Assembly: GCF_000001735.4 (NCBI RefSeq)
Contig: NC_003076.8
Location: 22,633,835-22,697,834 of the forward strand
Length of the DNA stretch: 64,000 nucleotides
Source of the DNA: Arabidopsis thaliana
Lineage: Eukaryota; Streptophyta; Magnoliopsida; Brassicales; Brassicaceae
Reading direction: 5' to 3'
Positions 24,577-36,808 of the stretch are shown here, in pieces; positions within the stretch are counted from its first letter, which is position 1, and each line of letters begins with the position of its first letter. The notes under the pieces were generated by a model that had not been told where the DNA came from, did no database searches, and was given only the letters and a program-made list of their open reading frames with translations. The translations under genes were made by a program, and so were the position numbers.

Positions 24577-26419
24577 CTATACGATATTTGCAGTTATCGT
24601 CTTGGAGAGAAGTGGGTCAACAGAAACTACGGTTACTCCGGTCTCTCCTCCTCCGTCGTCAGCCTCGGCTTTAGGTTTTGAAACGGTGACGTTTTGCTTT
24701 GGCAGCTGCTTGTTTGACATGTGATCGATGGATTTCCCCGGAAGATTGAGCCACGTGTAGACAGACATGCCTCCAAGAGCTGCGATAGCGCCGCAGATGC
24801 TGATGAAACCAGGGTCAGAGCCGAAGATAACGTAACCTCCAAGCAAGATCACACATGTCTTGAATTGCCCTAATACTACATGAGATGTTGCTGATGTTGC
24901 CCTGTAAGAAACAACAAATTTAGTTAGCATTTTATAACCTCAAGACTGAACTTCCAACCAAAGCAAGAGAACAAAAAGACTAACCCGAGAGCGAGTGCAC
25001 CAGACCATTGGAGAAGAAAGCCGAGAAGAGCCGAGATGAGGATTGCGGAAGAGTTAGTTAAATCCCATTTGAAAAGCAAAACTCCAGGTGGGTCAAGCCA
25101 TGGCATGAGAGCCAACAAGAAGAAGACAGTAAACGGTGTTGTCTTCCACATCAATCTACATTCAATAAAGCCTTTATTTTAAGAGACTTGTATTGCTTAC
25201 ACCTCAAGTAAAAGTAAAAGAGAGAGATTCTTATTTCTTACGCTAGGGCAGTCCAATTAGCTTGTTGCTGAAGATTAGACCAGAGTATTTTGTTAATGGC
25301 ACTTGGAATAATCCAAGCAACAGCAACTAATGCACCAAACAAATTAAATTCTAGATCCGTCACTGTCGCGATTGCCACACCTAGAGATACTACAGCTAAT
25401 GCCATGACCTGTAAGAGGACAAATTGCAAAAACAGAGTAAGCACCAAAAACATGTAATGAATTCTTGATTGTTTTGTTGACATGTCATAAAAGATATAAG
25501 CGAAACCTTTGTGGAAGAAATGGTTTTCTTGAAGAGAACAAACTCGGCAAGAACAATCGTTGGTGTAACTGCGATCTTAGCCATTTGATAGAATCCAACG
25601 CTGGAAACAAAGAAGAACAAAAGCTTTCAAGCTTAAGCTATGAATCTTGATTCAAACTTTAGCGATTGAGCTATGAACCTATTGTGTTTGAGACTGGTAT
25701 TAGCGAGTCCAGAAGCAAAGGCCATGACAGCTCCAAGAGAGAAAAGAGATGAGAAAGGTGTTGTCTTTGATGGAGGAGACATTGGAAGCAAAGAGAGAGA
25801 CTTGAAGAAAGCTAAAAGAATCCAAGCCACGGTATAATGAATCAATGTTAGAAAGATTGGGAAATTGAATCCAACTCTTCCCATCACCTGCACAATTCAA
25901 CCTTACAATTACATTCACATGGTAAATAAAAAAAAGAGAAAGAAGAATTTGAGATTGAAGAAACCAAATTACTAATTTATTGGCAAGGATGATTCCAACA
26001 GCAACAACGAAATTAAAGGACATTGCAACAACAGGGCCACAAAATCTCTGTTGTTGCCTTTTAGCTCCTTCTGATGTTTTAAGCTCATTGTACAAAGAAC
26101 TTCTGAGTTCTTCCAAAGCTCGTCCTACAAATTCACAAACAGATCAAAAAAGCCTAAAGGTCCGATCAAAACCATTAAAGATCCGATCAAAACCATTTAA
26201 CTTAAACGGTGAAGAACAGAGACAACGTGGGAATAAATAAAGCATCATTTTTGATCATGAGAAATCTGAATTATGATGAGGCAAATCAAATGAAGAATAT
26301 GGAGGCAGATTCATGAATTGTTGTTATAATAATGACGTACCTGCTTCTGCAGCATCACTATCTTTCCTTTTGAGAAATTTTCTTGCATCTTTTCCTAACA
26401 AAGAATCAACCAGACCCAT
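24577..26419 (-). CDS. nucleotide-sugar transporter family / DMT-superfamily membrane protein (398 aa)
   Basis: Seven exons on the minus strand: 26419-26341, 26124-25973, 25887-25679, 25600-25507, 25408-25242, 25155-24985, 24901-24577, in phase, 398 aa, the size I recall for At5g55950. A short charged N-terminus (MGLVDSLLGKDARKFLKRKD) is followed by about ten hydrophobic segments, e.g. AMSFNFVVAVGIILANKLV, FLTLIHYTVAWILLAFF, VMALAVVSLGVAIATV and FGALVAVAWIIPSAI. The paired repeats and SVGFYQMAKIAVTPTIVL fit the triose-phosphate/nucleotide-sugar transporter branch, where K-x-(A/V)-T-P motifs occur. Such proteins are Golgi or ER antiporters. The substrate cannot be told from sequence. The C-terminal 60 residues are hydrophilic. 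Leader sequence upstream contains a GA run (26631-26648). Confidence 0.9.
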
Positions 26420-26986
26420 CACACAGCAAATTAACAAAAATAAAAAATTTGCAATCCTCTCTCCGATTGTTTTAATATCTTCTAAGAAAAAAACCAGATC
26501 ACATTTTCCATTTTGATGGAAGAAAAACTTTACTTTTAAACAAATAATACGAAAATGACTGAAAAAAATCTGGATTTTAATGTCATGGTATAATTGTTTC
26601 GGCTGTTGTACAAGAAGCAGAGCCCTTATAGAGAGAGAGAGAGAGAGAAAAAAAGATAGAAATTTAGCAGTTTGCTTGAAAACGCAGTTTCATTGCGTAT
26701 CTTTCTGTTTTATTTTATTTTAAATCAATTTATCTCGAAAATTAAGAAAATTTTGAGGAATTTTTCAGGGATTTTTTTTGTTTCTCTTGAGGAAATTGTC
26801 GAGTTTGTAATTTGCCACGTGTTGACTTCATCAACGTACAAAATTGTGACTTCATTGATAAAAAATTATTCAGATCGGTACGAGGTTTTATCTTTCTTTC
26901 TTTTTTAATGCACAAAACATTCAGATTTTAGTGGTAGTTTTTATTTACAAGAGTGCCTCTGTACCTAACAAAATTAAAACACACAC

Positions 26987-27008
26987 ATATATATATATAT
27001 ATATATAT
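26987..27008. repeat. (AT)n microsatellite
   Basis: Eleven AT units directly after a short ACACAC run. Confidence 0.9.
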
Positions 27009-28738
27009 GACATTAACTAACTACCAATTTTGTGATCACAATAATGACATTGTACATTTTTGTACATAGTTTAAGCTGCTAGCTTATAGTCATAAGCATA
27101 TAGACGTCACCTCACGCAACATACTGTTGTGGAAACATAACACTATCAGTAAAAAAAATTAACTTTGAAAGAGTAGCGTTAATTAGTTCCGCAACCTACC
27201 AAAAGAAAGAAAGAAAGAAGTGTTAGTTAGCCAAATGATTAAATAGCAAAAGCTTTGGTTAAGTGTCATACGTATAAAGAGTAAATTAAATGAATTTTAT
27301 GTATAAGTGATGAAAGTTGATGATACTTAAAAAGCTTATTATCACTTTACGAATAAAAATGACTTAACATGTACGCTTGACCTCGAAAACGAGAAGCTTT
27401 AATTCCAAGATTTCGAAGTCTCAACAAACTTTTGGAGCCGAGGGCCTACGTAATAAAACAAAAAGCTTGCATGGCCACGTCATCATCTCTTTGTATAAGT
27501 AAACTTCTTATTCTAATAAAAATGTAAGATTTGTGGATCCACTACTTTAATTTCTGTCGATTTTAGTATGATTGAAACATTAACACCGATAAAGTCAGGT
27601 CCCCTGGTCGTCTTTTGGTTCATAAAGGTAATCCCATTTTGGCGAAATTTGTTTGAACTTGGAAGTGGAAGAAGTGAAAATACATGTAGCACAAGACTGA
27701 GATTGACGAGCCTTATTGATTCGGCCCATTTTTATTCAGACCTTATGTTAGTTAACTGGCCCGATCAGCCGCCTGATGGCTGGTGAATAAACCCGATCAT
27801 TACTCAATAAATCACACAATTATTATTGTAAATCTTTTTCATCTAACTAAAATACTGAACTTTCTAAACAATTGACCATTTTGTTTTGTTTATTGTTTTA
27901 CAGAAGAATTAATGTTTCCATGCATTACGGATTTATAGTTAAGATTTTAAAGTCTAGAGGTTAGATTTAATTAGAGTTTGAATTTAAATTATTTTATTAA
28001 TTTATGAAACTCTACACTATTTTTTTTAATAATGTTGATACAAAATTTAGGTTATTCACGTAATTCTCGTATTATGAATTTATTATGTACTTGACAGAAT
28101 TATTTCATCAATCTTTTTTTCGTTAATTTTTTCCCAAAATTTTAGCCCATGTTTTTAAAAACATGGGGCCAACTTTTGATCATGATTCATGCATGATATC
28201 AAGCACTAATTTGTCATTTCCTAACAAATTTCCTGATAGAAAACTTGGGTCAACGTTCTGGTACGGTAATATTAAAAATTTATAATCAAGAAATGGAACT
28301 TCGTGCCATAAAATAAAATAGTAAGAAAATGGTAATCACGTGTAAGTAAATATTAATCGAGTGCTTGTTTTGGAATAGAAGAAATAAATCTGTCGATCTT
28401 ACAATAATCACAGAGACAGGAGAACGTGTTAGATTGTGAGTTTGTGACTTGCGTTAATTATCTGGCTTTGTTGTGTCATGCATGTTCTAGGCATGTGACA
28501 TTCTTTTAGTTGACAATTTGTATCGGTCTAATTTACTTATAGCAAAAACATCAATAAAGTTTCATAAAAAAAATTATGTCTCAAATTACTGATTTTAATT
28601 CCAGGAATAGACCCATCAATTAGTCGTCGGTTAGGGCATTTCCGTCATTTTAAAGTTAAACTAAGATAGTTTCTCTTTTCTGTCTCCTCCATTAATGTCC
28701 CAATCATAAAACATTCAATTATCATCTGAGATTTGAGA

Positions 28739-28762
28739 ATAATAAATAAATAAATAAATAAA
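28739..28762. repeat. (AATA)n microsatellite in probable leader/promoter
   Basis: About six AATA units, 130 bp before the start codon of the TMEM245-like gene. Confidence 0.85.
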
Positions 28763-28891
28763 AATCTGAAACATCTCTTTCTCTGTTTCTTCTTACAGCT
28801 TCAAGGCAAAACAAACCCCCAAACAAACAAAAAACCTTCTTTTCAAAGATTTTCAAAAAATCGGCTCTTGGAGGGAGACAGAGATTGATCG

Positions 28892-30928
28892 ATGGAATTG
28901 GTCCCGTACGATTCGGAGACGAAATCATCGATCCCCACAAATCTCGCGTGGCAAGAGATGTTTCGTTCCGCTTCATCTCGTAAACCTCAAGACCCTCCGT
29001 CTTCTTCTTCTTCATCGCCACCGCGTAAACCTTCCGGCGATGGATCATCAAGCAAAACATCTTTATCAACCGTTGATTCCCAAGCCCGTCTCGCTATGTA
29101 CATAGCAATGGCTCACGCTGGTCTCGCTTTCGCCATTTGTGTTCTGTATTTCGTCGGAAAGCTATTACAAGAGTATCTAAGACCGATTCAATGGGCGATT
29201 CTCTGTTCGATTCCTTTACGAGGTATTCAAGAAACCCTTGTTGATTTCTGGAGCGAGCCTTTGAAATTAGGGCTTACGGAAGTTGTTCTCGCTGTTCCTG
29301 TTTCTGTCTTCAATGTTTTCATCGGGTCGATTGTGGATATTAAAAACGTCTGCTTTAGGGTTTTTCTTAGGAGATCGAAACCTAAGAGAACGAGGAAGAA
29401 GAACGATACTGGGTTTTCTAAACTGGTTAAATGGTTAGTCTCTTTTGGTGTCTTTGTCATTGCTTATGAGAGGATTGGTGGAATTGGGTCTCTTGTCATT
29501 CTCTCTTTAGGGTTTTTGTTTAGTTCCAAGAATGTTGATTCGTCTCTCTCTGCGGTCTCTTCTCTGAGGAGTAATAGTTTTAGGAGAAGCCATTTCACTG
29601 CTTATTTCACTAGAGGGATAATGACGAGATTGAATACTATAGTTGCTATTGGTTTGATTGTGCTCATGATTGTTGGATCTTTGACTGGTGTCATCTTCTT
29701 CTCGTATAAGATTGGTGTTGAAGGGAAAGATGCTGTTTATTCTCTGAAATCTCATGTTGAAGAGAGTAATTACGCTGAGAAGATTGGGATCAAGCAATGG
29801 ATGGATGAGAATGATGTTCCGGGAATGGTTGATATGTATACAACGAAGTTTTATGAAACGGTTTCTGAGCAGATTGATAGTTTGGCAATGCAGTATAATA
29901 TGACGGAGTTAGTCACTGGGATTAAGCATTTTGTGATCGGGCATCCTCAGAACACGTCGACGCCTTCCACGGCGCTTATAACTCCGTCTCCTTATACAGA
30001 GAAGCTCATGAGTTTGAGGACTCGGGTTAAGAATCGAGAGTGGAGTCAGATATACTCGGAGGTTGATGTGATCTTCAGGGAGCTTATTATCACTAGAGAA
30101 GATTTAGTAGAGAAAGCTAAAGGCTTTGCTGTTAAAGGAATGGATGTATCGCAACGGGTTTTCTCGAGCAGCGCATCGGTTGTTGGAGGCGGTGCTAAGT
30201 TCGTTTTCTCTATTGGAAACTTGATAATCTCAGGAGCAGCAGAGTTTTTCAACTTTATCTCTCAGCTAATGATTTTCATTTGGGTTTTATACATTCTTAT
30301 CACATCAGAATCAGGCGGTGTGACTGAGCAAGTCATGAACATGCTCCCGATCAACGCAAGCGCTAGAAACAGATGTGTCGAAGTCTTAGACTTAGCGATA
30401 TCCGGCGTGCTTTTAGCAACAGCGGAAATCGCCTTCTTCCAAGGATGTCTCACTTGGCTATTGTTTAGACTATACAATATACATTTCCTTTACATGTCAA
30501 CCGTTCTTGCCTTCATCAGCGCTCTGTTACCGATTTTCCCTTACTGGTTCGCGACAATCCCAGCGGCTTTGCAGCTCGTGCTAGAAGGAAGATATATTGT
30601 TGCAGTGATTTTATCTGTGACTCATCTTGTGCTAATGGAGTATGGTGCTTCAGAGATTCAAGATGACATTCCTGGGTCCAATGCTTACCTTACTGGACTA
30701 AGTATTATTGGTGGAGTCACTCTGTTTCCTTCTGCTCTAGAGGTAAGAAAATTAAAGGATTGGGTCTTTATGAAATTTGGAACAAAAATTGGCGATTTTG
30801 TAATGTTTTTTTCGGGTATTTTGTTGTTGCAGGGAGCGATAATGGGGCCGTTGATAACGACGGTGGTGATTGCTTTGAAGGATCTGTATGCAGAGTTTGT
30901 TCTGAATGAGCCAAAGAAGATCAATTAG
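28892..30928 (+). CDS. TMEM245/DUF20 (AI-2E exporter-like) multipass membrane protein (648 aa, or 678 if unspliced)
   Basis: The reading frame is open from 28892 to the TAG at 30928 (678 codons). A 90-nt segment, 30743-30832, has good donor (GAG|GTAAGA) and acceptor (TTGCAG|GG) sites. Removing it gives 648 aa, the length I recall for At5g55960 (C9orf5/TMEM245-like). The Ser/Pro-rich N-terminus (1-60) is cytosolic-like. Hydrophobic segments follow at about 68-92, 115-150, 178-210 and 247-277, and the C-terminal half has the conserved cluster of the AI-2E/DUF20 family (about 445-600). Splicing joins FPSALE to [19 protein letters not shown], the usual last helix. The family includes bacterial exporters of unclear substrate; the plant role is not established. 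Its leader carries an AATA repeat. Confidence 0.93.
   Translation: MELVPYDSETKSSIPTNLAWQEMFRSASSRKPQDPPSSSSSSPPRKPSGDGSSSKTSLSTVDSQARLAMYIAMAHAGLAFAICVLYFVGKLLQEYLRPIQWAILCSIPLRGIQETLVDFWSEPLKLGLTEVVLAVPVSVFNVFIGSIVDIKNVCFRVFLRRSKPKRTRKKNDTGFSKLVKWLVSFGVFVIAYERIGGIGSLVILSLGFLFSSKNVDSSLSAVSSLRSNSFRRSHFTAYFTRGIMTRLNTIVAIGLIVLMIVGSLTGVIFFSYKIGVEGKDAVYSLKSHVEESNYAEKIGIKQWMDENDVPGMVDMYTTKFYETVSEQIDSLAMQYNMTELVTGIKHFVIGHPQNTSTPSTALITPSPYTEKLMSLRTRVKNREWSQIYSEVDVIFRELIITREDLVEKAKGFAVKGMDVSQRVFSSSASVVGGGAKFVFSIGNLIISGAAEFFNFISQLMIFIWVLYILITSESGGVTEQVMNMLPINASARNRCVEVLDLAISGVLLATAEIAFFQGCLTWLLFRLYNIHFLYMSTVLAFISALLPIFPYWFATIPAALQLVLEGRYIVAVILSVTHLVLMEYGASEIQDDIPGSNAYLTGLSIIGGVTLFPSALEVRKLKDWVFMKFGTKIGDFVMFFSGILLLQGAIMGPLITTVVIALKDLYAEFVLNEPKKIN
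30743..30832 (+). other. 90-nt in-frame, stop-free intron (exitron-like)
   Basis: GT..AG intron of exactly 30 codons without a stop in the host frame. If retained it inserts 30 residues ([13 protein letters not shown]... ending GILLLQ) before the last membrane helix. Confidence 0.7.
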
Positions 30929-33900
30929 TTGTTATTGGTTTCTTTAATAGGAGCTTCAAGTGCTTTTGCCGTGGCTGCTTTGTCTTGGAAGAAGATTCAT
31001 GTAGATTAGTAGAGAGACTCAAGTGTTGATTGAAGTGTGTGTTTTGTGTGGATTGTAATTTATAGTGTGGAGAGAAATGTGTAGCAGTAAATTTCAATTT
31101 CTTGTTGTCACTGTTGTATTATTGTATGAGTTCTGATTCTTTTGGGAAACCTTGTAAATTTCTTTGCCATATTCGTTTTTCTTTTAAACTTTAGGTTTTA
31201 CAAATAACTTATGGAATTAGCATTTGAATTAGAGTTGAGCTGACGAAAATGTTAATAATCTGTTGTATTTTTTTTGTAAAAGTATATGTTTATAAACATG
31301 AAATATAAATATTCTTACTTAACAAAACAAAACAAATGGTGTTATACAGTAGTTAAGAGAGCTTAAAGCCCAATACCAATCAAACCATCTCTAGCTTATA
31401 CAAATGATGTTATTATGACAACTAAGCCCAATCAAATAAGAGTATGTGCAGTAAATTGTAGTAACTAGTAGTATCAAATTATAATAAATACGGGTACGTA
31501 AGTGTAAGTGATGTCGGAAGTACCAAAGAAGCGGGTCAGAGCCGTGTTACAGAAACTGATAATGCGACTTCAAGCTAATAATAATCCACGTGTCTTGTGC
31601 TCGTGTGACGTGTCATGATTTGATGTTGTTTTTTGGATTTTCCTTTCTTTCCACAAATAAATAATTGGTCAATGTTGAGTGATGGAGATTTTCTCTTGTT
31701 TAAAGTAATCATGTTCGTTAAGTTATATCCCGCCATTGGTCCCCGAATGGTCGACGAGGCCGACATATGTATGCAAATACATGGTCTAAAATGAAATTTA
31801 AATAACGTCATGAAATAATATTTTAATTAAATTATCCTTATTATAAGATCACAGAGTATACAAGTCTTTTTGTTACTAGTGTTTTAATTGTTTAATCACC
31901 ATTGCGTAATGGGTTCATTACGACAAATCTAGAAAAGTATCCTCTGTTTCGTTTTACTAGTTGACAACTATAAAGGTTTTAGATAAAGTTGGAAAATACC
32001 ATTTGGATTTTTGTGTTGTCAGTGTCACCTGTTTAAATACTTACTATTTTAAGAATATACTATACATGGCAATATAGCTTATTCGCTATTTACTAGTCTC
32101 GGAATTCGGAAATTACAACTTAAGAGGTCAAAAGGTTAGAATGATAGACCAGCGAAAGTACAAATAAGCAAATTTATAAAAATCTTCGTTTCGACTAGTA
32201 GTACATATATTTGACAAATATTGACAAATTTAACGTCCATGAAAATGTGTACTTTTTAAGAACGCAACAAACAACAGAATATTTTCTTATCTATATTCAA
32301 AAAAGTTATAAGAAGTCAAAACGTTAGAATGAGAGACCAACGAAAATACTATAGATTAGAAAAACTACTAGTACATGTTAACACATAATATCTGACATAT
32401 GTTACTTGTAAACATATGAAACACTTGACAAAATTTAACATTTTATCAATAACAAGGTGTATTTTTCAAACTCCACAAACAATAGAATATTTGAATTGTC
32501 ATATTTATTAAAAGGTTTTATTAGTAATTTGTTTTATACCTCACATTCTACACCAACCTAAAATGTCAACTCCGCGATCTATCCGAGCATGAACCAGAAC
32601 ATAGAATTACTTGACCAAAGACCTCCGACATCAACGGAACGTTCTAGAAATTTGAATTTATAAATTTCATTCAAAATTGGTTTATCTTATAGTATATCCT
32701 TGACCACTATTCTATATATAATCCGACAAAATAAAATAAAAATGAGGAAAACAACGTGGAAAAAGAGAGAATGGGCTCCATAACGTTTAGATGATAGAAA
32801 AATCTTCTGGTTGAGATTAGTTAGCCAACCATCCCCACTCCTTCCAATAGTACCCGCCATTTTTTCAATTGTATTGCCAAATTTAGTAATTTCACGCATT
32901 TTAATTTATACAAAATTTTAATAATAGAAAAAAATTTGGTTATCATATTTTTTTTTCGGTTCTTATTTTTCTCTTTATTATAATATTTTTTTATTTTCAT
33001 AATTTTCTTATCAACACCAGCTAATTTTGGTTCTTCGATACATGCTCTTTTTATGCTTTTGACCTGCCTTATATATACTCAACTGAAAATAATGAAACAA
33101 AGTAAAATATTCGTGTTCCACTAAAATCAAAATATTTTCTAATCATTTTCACTATATATCGAATAAAACATTACCATAACATGAAAATCTCAAAAAGTCA
33201 TATACAGTATATGTAAATCCACAGGAAGCTAAAAGATGATTTTTCAATATTACTATATTTAGAGAAGAGAAGATTTTTCTGTTAGAACAAAAAAGATTGT
33301 TATATAGGTGAAATGAATGATGACTTCATTGAGATATGTTATTCTTATCCATTTCTTTTGATAAAGATATATATAATAATAAACTCCGAAACAAAAAAAA
33401 AGGATCAAAAATTGAAGTATCTCTTTACCTTTGCCCACAATTCTAGAGAGAAAAAGAGGGTCTGCTTTGGCGGTTGGAAGTAGCAGTTGCTATCAAAAAC
33501 ATTGCTTCATAAACAAAACCTCAGGTGTTAGATTAGGCCAACCGTTATCTTCTATATCTTCTTCTTCTTCTTCTCTTTGATTCTTCAAACCAAAGCATTA
33601 ACAAATAAAGATTCCTTTTTGTTATGGTTTGATTTATTGGTCGCCATCTCTCGCCCAACTTCACCTTCTCTGACATAATCACTACACCTTCTTCCTCTCT
33701 GTTTCTATATCAGAAACTTCATCTTCCTCTCAAGTTTTCTCATTTCACACTCAAATTCAATTCCCTTTGTTCGTGAGGTTGAATTTCGGTTGCAAACATT
33801 TGGGTTTGTTGTAAATTAAGGTTCCGTTTGTAAAAGAGATTCCTTTTTATTTGGGGAAATCGAGGAGTTCGTGTACGGAGCTGAGTTTTTGCCTTTTTGA

Positions 33901-34184
33901 TGGTTGCAGATAAGGTATTTGATTATATTCCTCAGTGAAGTTTCATGTGTGTTATTCTTTTGTTATTGTTGTTGGGTCATGGAAATTTCATGACTTTAAT
34001 TCTTTTTTTTCTTTCATGTGTGTTTCATGATCATTTCGTGTATATAGTTAAGGTTCCATGTGTGTGTGCTCATAACTTATAAACCTTTGTTGCAGAATCT
34101 CATTTAATTCTTCTCTCTATGCAATCTTTTTTTGTTTGTTTGTCCTGTGAAGGTCTAAAATCTTGAAGGATTCAAAAATTTCCG
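30929..34184. other. 3.2-kb intergenic stretch
   Basis: The 3' UTR of the TMEM245-like gene comes first. Then AT-rich sequence with a G-box-like CACGTG at about 31587 and the diverged tandem duplication at 32104-32495. From about 33540 the sequence becomes CT-rich and is the leader of the RING gene, with a likely leader intron between about 33920 and 34095. Confidence 0.55.
32104..32495. repeat. diverged tandem duplication, unit about 195 bp
   Basis: The left half (about 32120-32285) and right half (about 32308-32495) share ordered motifs: AAGTCAAAA-GTTAGAATGA, GAGACCA-CGAAA, ACTAGTACAT, TTGACAAA-TTTAAC and a CAACAAACAA-AGAATATTT end. Identity is moderate, so the duplication is old. Confidence 0.6.
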
Positions 34185-35478
34185 ATGAATACACGTTATT
34201 CCAATCAGCCGGAGTTATCTTCTAGTAATATCACGATCACTATTTCATCGTCTGCTTTGTTAAGCTCCTCACCGCGAGGCGATAACAGTCATGTTGCTGC
34301 TGCTAATGGTCAAGAGAGGTCTCCATCTTCGTTTTATATAAGGCTGGCTATGAAGGTATCTAGAGCTAGATGGTTCATCTTCTTGAGAAGAGTGTTTCAC
34401 TACCAGAACGGTTCAAGATCTGACCTTGGGTCTAATCCTTTCAATTCTAGCACTTGGATGATGTCTGAGCTCATTGCTCTACTTGTTCAGCTCACTGTGA
34501 TAACATTCACTCTAGCTATCTCCAAAGAAGAGAGACCAATTTGGCCAGTGAGGCTATGGATCACAGGATACGATGTGGGATGTCTTTTGAATCTCATGCT
34601 GTTATATGGTCGGTATCGTCAACTAGACATTAACCAAGGAAATGGGTTTGTCCTTGGCGATGTTGAGCAGCAACAGAGAGGCAGAGAAGAAACTAGGTAA
34701 CACTCAAAAATCTTTATCTTTTGTCGATTATGAATCCAAAACCTTTACAAGATCCTGATATTGCTCTATGTTTGCAGGTCCTCTCACTTGATGAACAAAT
34801 GCAGAACGTCGCTAGAGCTTTTCTTTGCGATTTGGTTTGTGATTGGAAATGTTTGGGTGTTCGATTCTAGGTTTGGTTCTTTCCACCATGCTCCCAAGCT
34901 TCACGTTCTCTGCGTCTCTCTTTTAGCTTGGAACGCTATCTGCTATTCCTTTCCCTTTCTTCTCTTCCTCTTCCTCTGTTGCCTTGTTCCTCTCATAAGT
35001 AGCCTCCTTGGATATAACATGAACATGGGATCCTCAGACAGAGCAGCATCAGATGACCAAATCTCTAGTCTCCCTAGCTGGAAATTCAAACGAATCGACG
35101 ATAGTGCTTCTGATTCTGATTCAGATTCAGCTACTGTAACTGATGATCCAGTAAGTCCTAATTCTTTTACTCTCAATTCAAGCCAAATCCACAAGTTTTC
35201 TTGGACCATAAGGTTTAATCTGTGATAGCTCTGTTTTGATCCACTAAGGGAATCTGATGTCGAATGTTGTCTATTAGTCTCGTTTATGATTGAAAAGGAC
35301 TTAGATTTTGAGTTTTGATTTGGTTTTGCAGGAGTGTTGTATATGTTTGGCAAAGTATAAAGACAAAGAAGAAGTAAGGAAGCTTCCATGTTCACATAAG
35401 TTTCACTCAAAGTGTGTAGATCAATGGCTTCGTATCATCTCTTGTTGTCCTCTCTGCAAACAAGATCTTCCAAGATGA
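34185..35478 (+). CDS. membrane RING-H2 E3 ubiquitin ligase-like protein (343 aa)
   Basis: Three exons: 34185-34696, 34778-35150, 35332-35478, in phase, 343 aa, as I recall for At5g55970. The N-terminal 85 residues are Ser/Asn-rich and hydrophilic. Four hydrophobic segments follow: MSELIALLVQLTVITFTLAI, the RLWITGYDVGCLLNLMLLYG region, LELFFAIWFVIGNVWVF and LLAWNAICYSFPFLLFLFLCCLVPLI. An acidic Asp/Ser repeat (DSASDSDSDS) precedes the last exon. That exon encodes a RING-H2 finger: Cys297, Cys300, Cys315, His317, His320, Cys323, Cys334, Cys337. The ligase is therefore expected to face the cytosol from an internal membrane. Substrates are unknown. Confidence 0.95.
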
Positions 35479-36466
35479 CAAAGCAAATACCCTAAAAGCA
35501 ACAAAAGCTCAATATAATTTTTTTCTTTCTCAGTTTTTTTTTTTTTTAGTTTTGGATTGAAGCAAAGTCGATTACTTGTGTGAGTGTCAAATTTTTTGTA
35601 CATAAAGAGCTCACCAGTAATCGTTATGTACATTGTGAGTAGATGATGCAAATCACAATGGCAACAACTTTATAGAATCTTAATATAGTGTTTATACTAC
35701 ATATTTTGTTTTTTCTCTCGTCTCATTTACATATCTTGATGTATATATTTTTTTATATGTTCAATTTTTTTTTTTGCAATTTAAAACTGAAAACCCAAAC
35801 ATTACTTCATTAACTATCAATTAGGATGTCGGTTTTCTTAAAAGAAATATTTTTATAGCATTAACTATATCTCATAAGTATAAAAGTTTTGGACATGGCA
35901 TCTAAATAGTTGGAGTCTTTGAGATGGTTTTGACTTCAGCTATATAAGTAAGTCTTAGGGTGTTTAATTTAGAGTTTGAATTTTAAGCCTTTGAGTCTGT
36001 CAAAACCTAAAATAGGCACAAACCAAACAAAAACAATCAGATGTTTTTTTTTGGTTACAGAATCTTTAAATTAGACTGTTCTAGATTCTCAATTGGCACT
36101 AACACAACTAAGTATGTTCCTAATTGGTTGAAAAGTCATAATATTTGTCCTTGCACAAAATGTGTAAACCATAAAAAGAAGAATAAAACCTCCAAGTCAA
36201 ATATTTTCTACTAATTTACAATAACTCTTTTCTAGAATACTAACCACCAATAACTTAAAAAAGCAGTTTGTCAACAACATCCAACGACTATTTTTAGCTG
36301 CCTTCTCTCACAAGTCACTATTATAAATGACCTTTTGGATTCATTAGCAAGAAACAACACAAATCATTCTTTACCTTCATAACAAAAGTCACTATAGAAA
36401 TTACCTTTTGATTCATTAGCAAGAAACAACAACACAAATTCATTCTTATTTACGTTCGTCAAAACC
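35479..36466. other. intergenic, including duplicated promoter of the serine-rich gene
   Basis: The 3' UTR of the RING gene, AT-rich sequence, then the tandem duplication at 36316-36450 immediately before the serine-rich gene. Confidence 0.55.
36316..36450 (+). repeat. tandem duplication of core promoter/leader, unit about 73 bp
   Basis: Copy 1 (about 36316-36375) and copy 2 (about 36389-36450) share CACTAT-A-AAAT-ACCTTTTGATTC, ATTCATTAGCAAGAAACAAC and AACACAAATCATTCTT in the same order. Copy 1 keeps a TATA-like TTATAAAT; in copy 2 it reads CTATAGAAA. The second copy ends 17 bp before the ATG. Confidence 0.85.
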
Positions 36467-36808
36467 ATGACGAAAGAAAACCCTTCAACCCTAAATCTCG
36501 GACAACCTAAGGCACAAGAAAAGTATTCCACAAGTTTAGCCAAGATCAACCCTAAACCCTCCGGTAGCTCTACCGTTGAATCGAAGAGCCAAGACAATAA
36601 CTCACCTAGTTTAAAACGTTGGAGATCGTCCTCCGGTAAATCTACGAGGCTAAATTGTTTATGTTCTCCGACGACACACGCCGGTTCTTTCAGGTGCAGG
36701 TATCACCGCGTTGATTCGTTGACACGTGCCGGGTCTATTGGGTCGAACCTCGCTGTTTTATTGTCGTCCAAGTCGAGCCGGTTTAGTGACTCCCTCAAGG
36801 CTCAGTAA
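36467..36808 (+). CDS. small serine-rich protein (113 aa)
   Basis: Single-exon ORF from ATG to TAA. The sequence is Ser/Lys/Thr-rich and looks disordered, except for a conserved-looking Cys/His core, LNCLCSPTTHAGSFRCRYHR (about residues 62-81), that recurs in the plant 'serine-rich protein-related' family to which At5g55980 belongs (from memory). The spacing C-x-C-x9-C-x2-H could bind metal, but no function is established for the family. No signal peptide or membrane segment is visible. The promoter is internally duplicated. Confidence 0.85.
   Translation: MTKENPSTLNLGQPKAQEKYSTSLAKINPKPSGSSTVESKSQDNNSPSLKRWRSSSGKSTRLNCLCSPTTHAGSFRCRYHRVDSLTRAGSIGSNLAVLLSSKSSRFSDSLKAQ

Larger units (their letters stand above)
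26420..28891. other. 2.4-kb intergenic stretch with microsatellites
   Basis: Divergent promoter space between the transporter gene and the TMEM245-like gene. It holds (GA)n at 26631-26648, (AT)n at 26987-27008 and an (AATA)n run at 28739-28762. A 72-codon ATG ORF at 27568-27786 shows no family features. No gene is called. Confidence 0.6.

Noticed and set aside
27568..27786. 72-codon ATG ORF
   Set aside because: No family resemblance, no clear promoter, and isolated in intergenic DNA. It cannot be distinguished from chance.
34943..35410. 155-codon minus-strand ORF across the RING gene
   Set aside because: It spans two exons and an intron of a gene with strong family evidence. Composition is low-complexity Ser/Arg/Lys.
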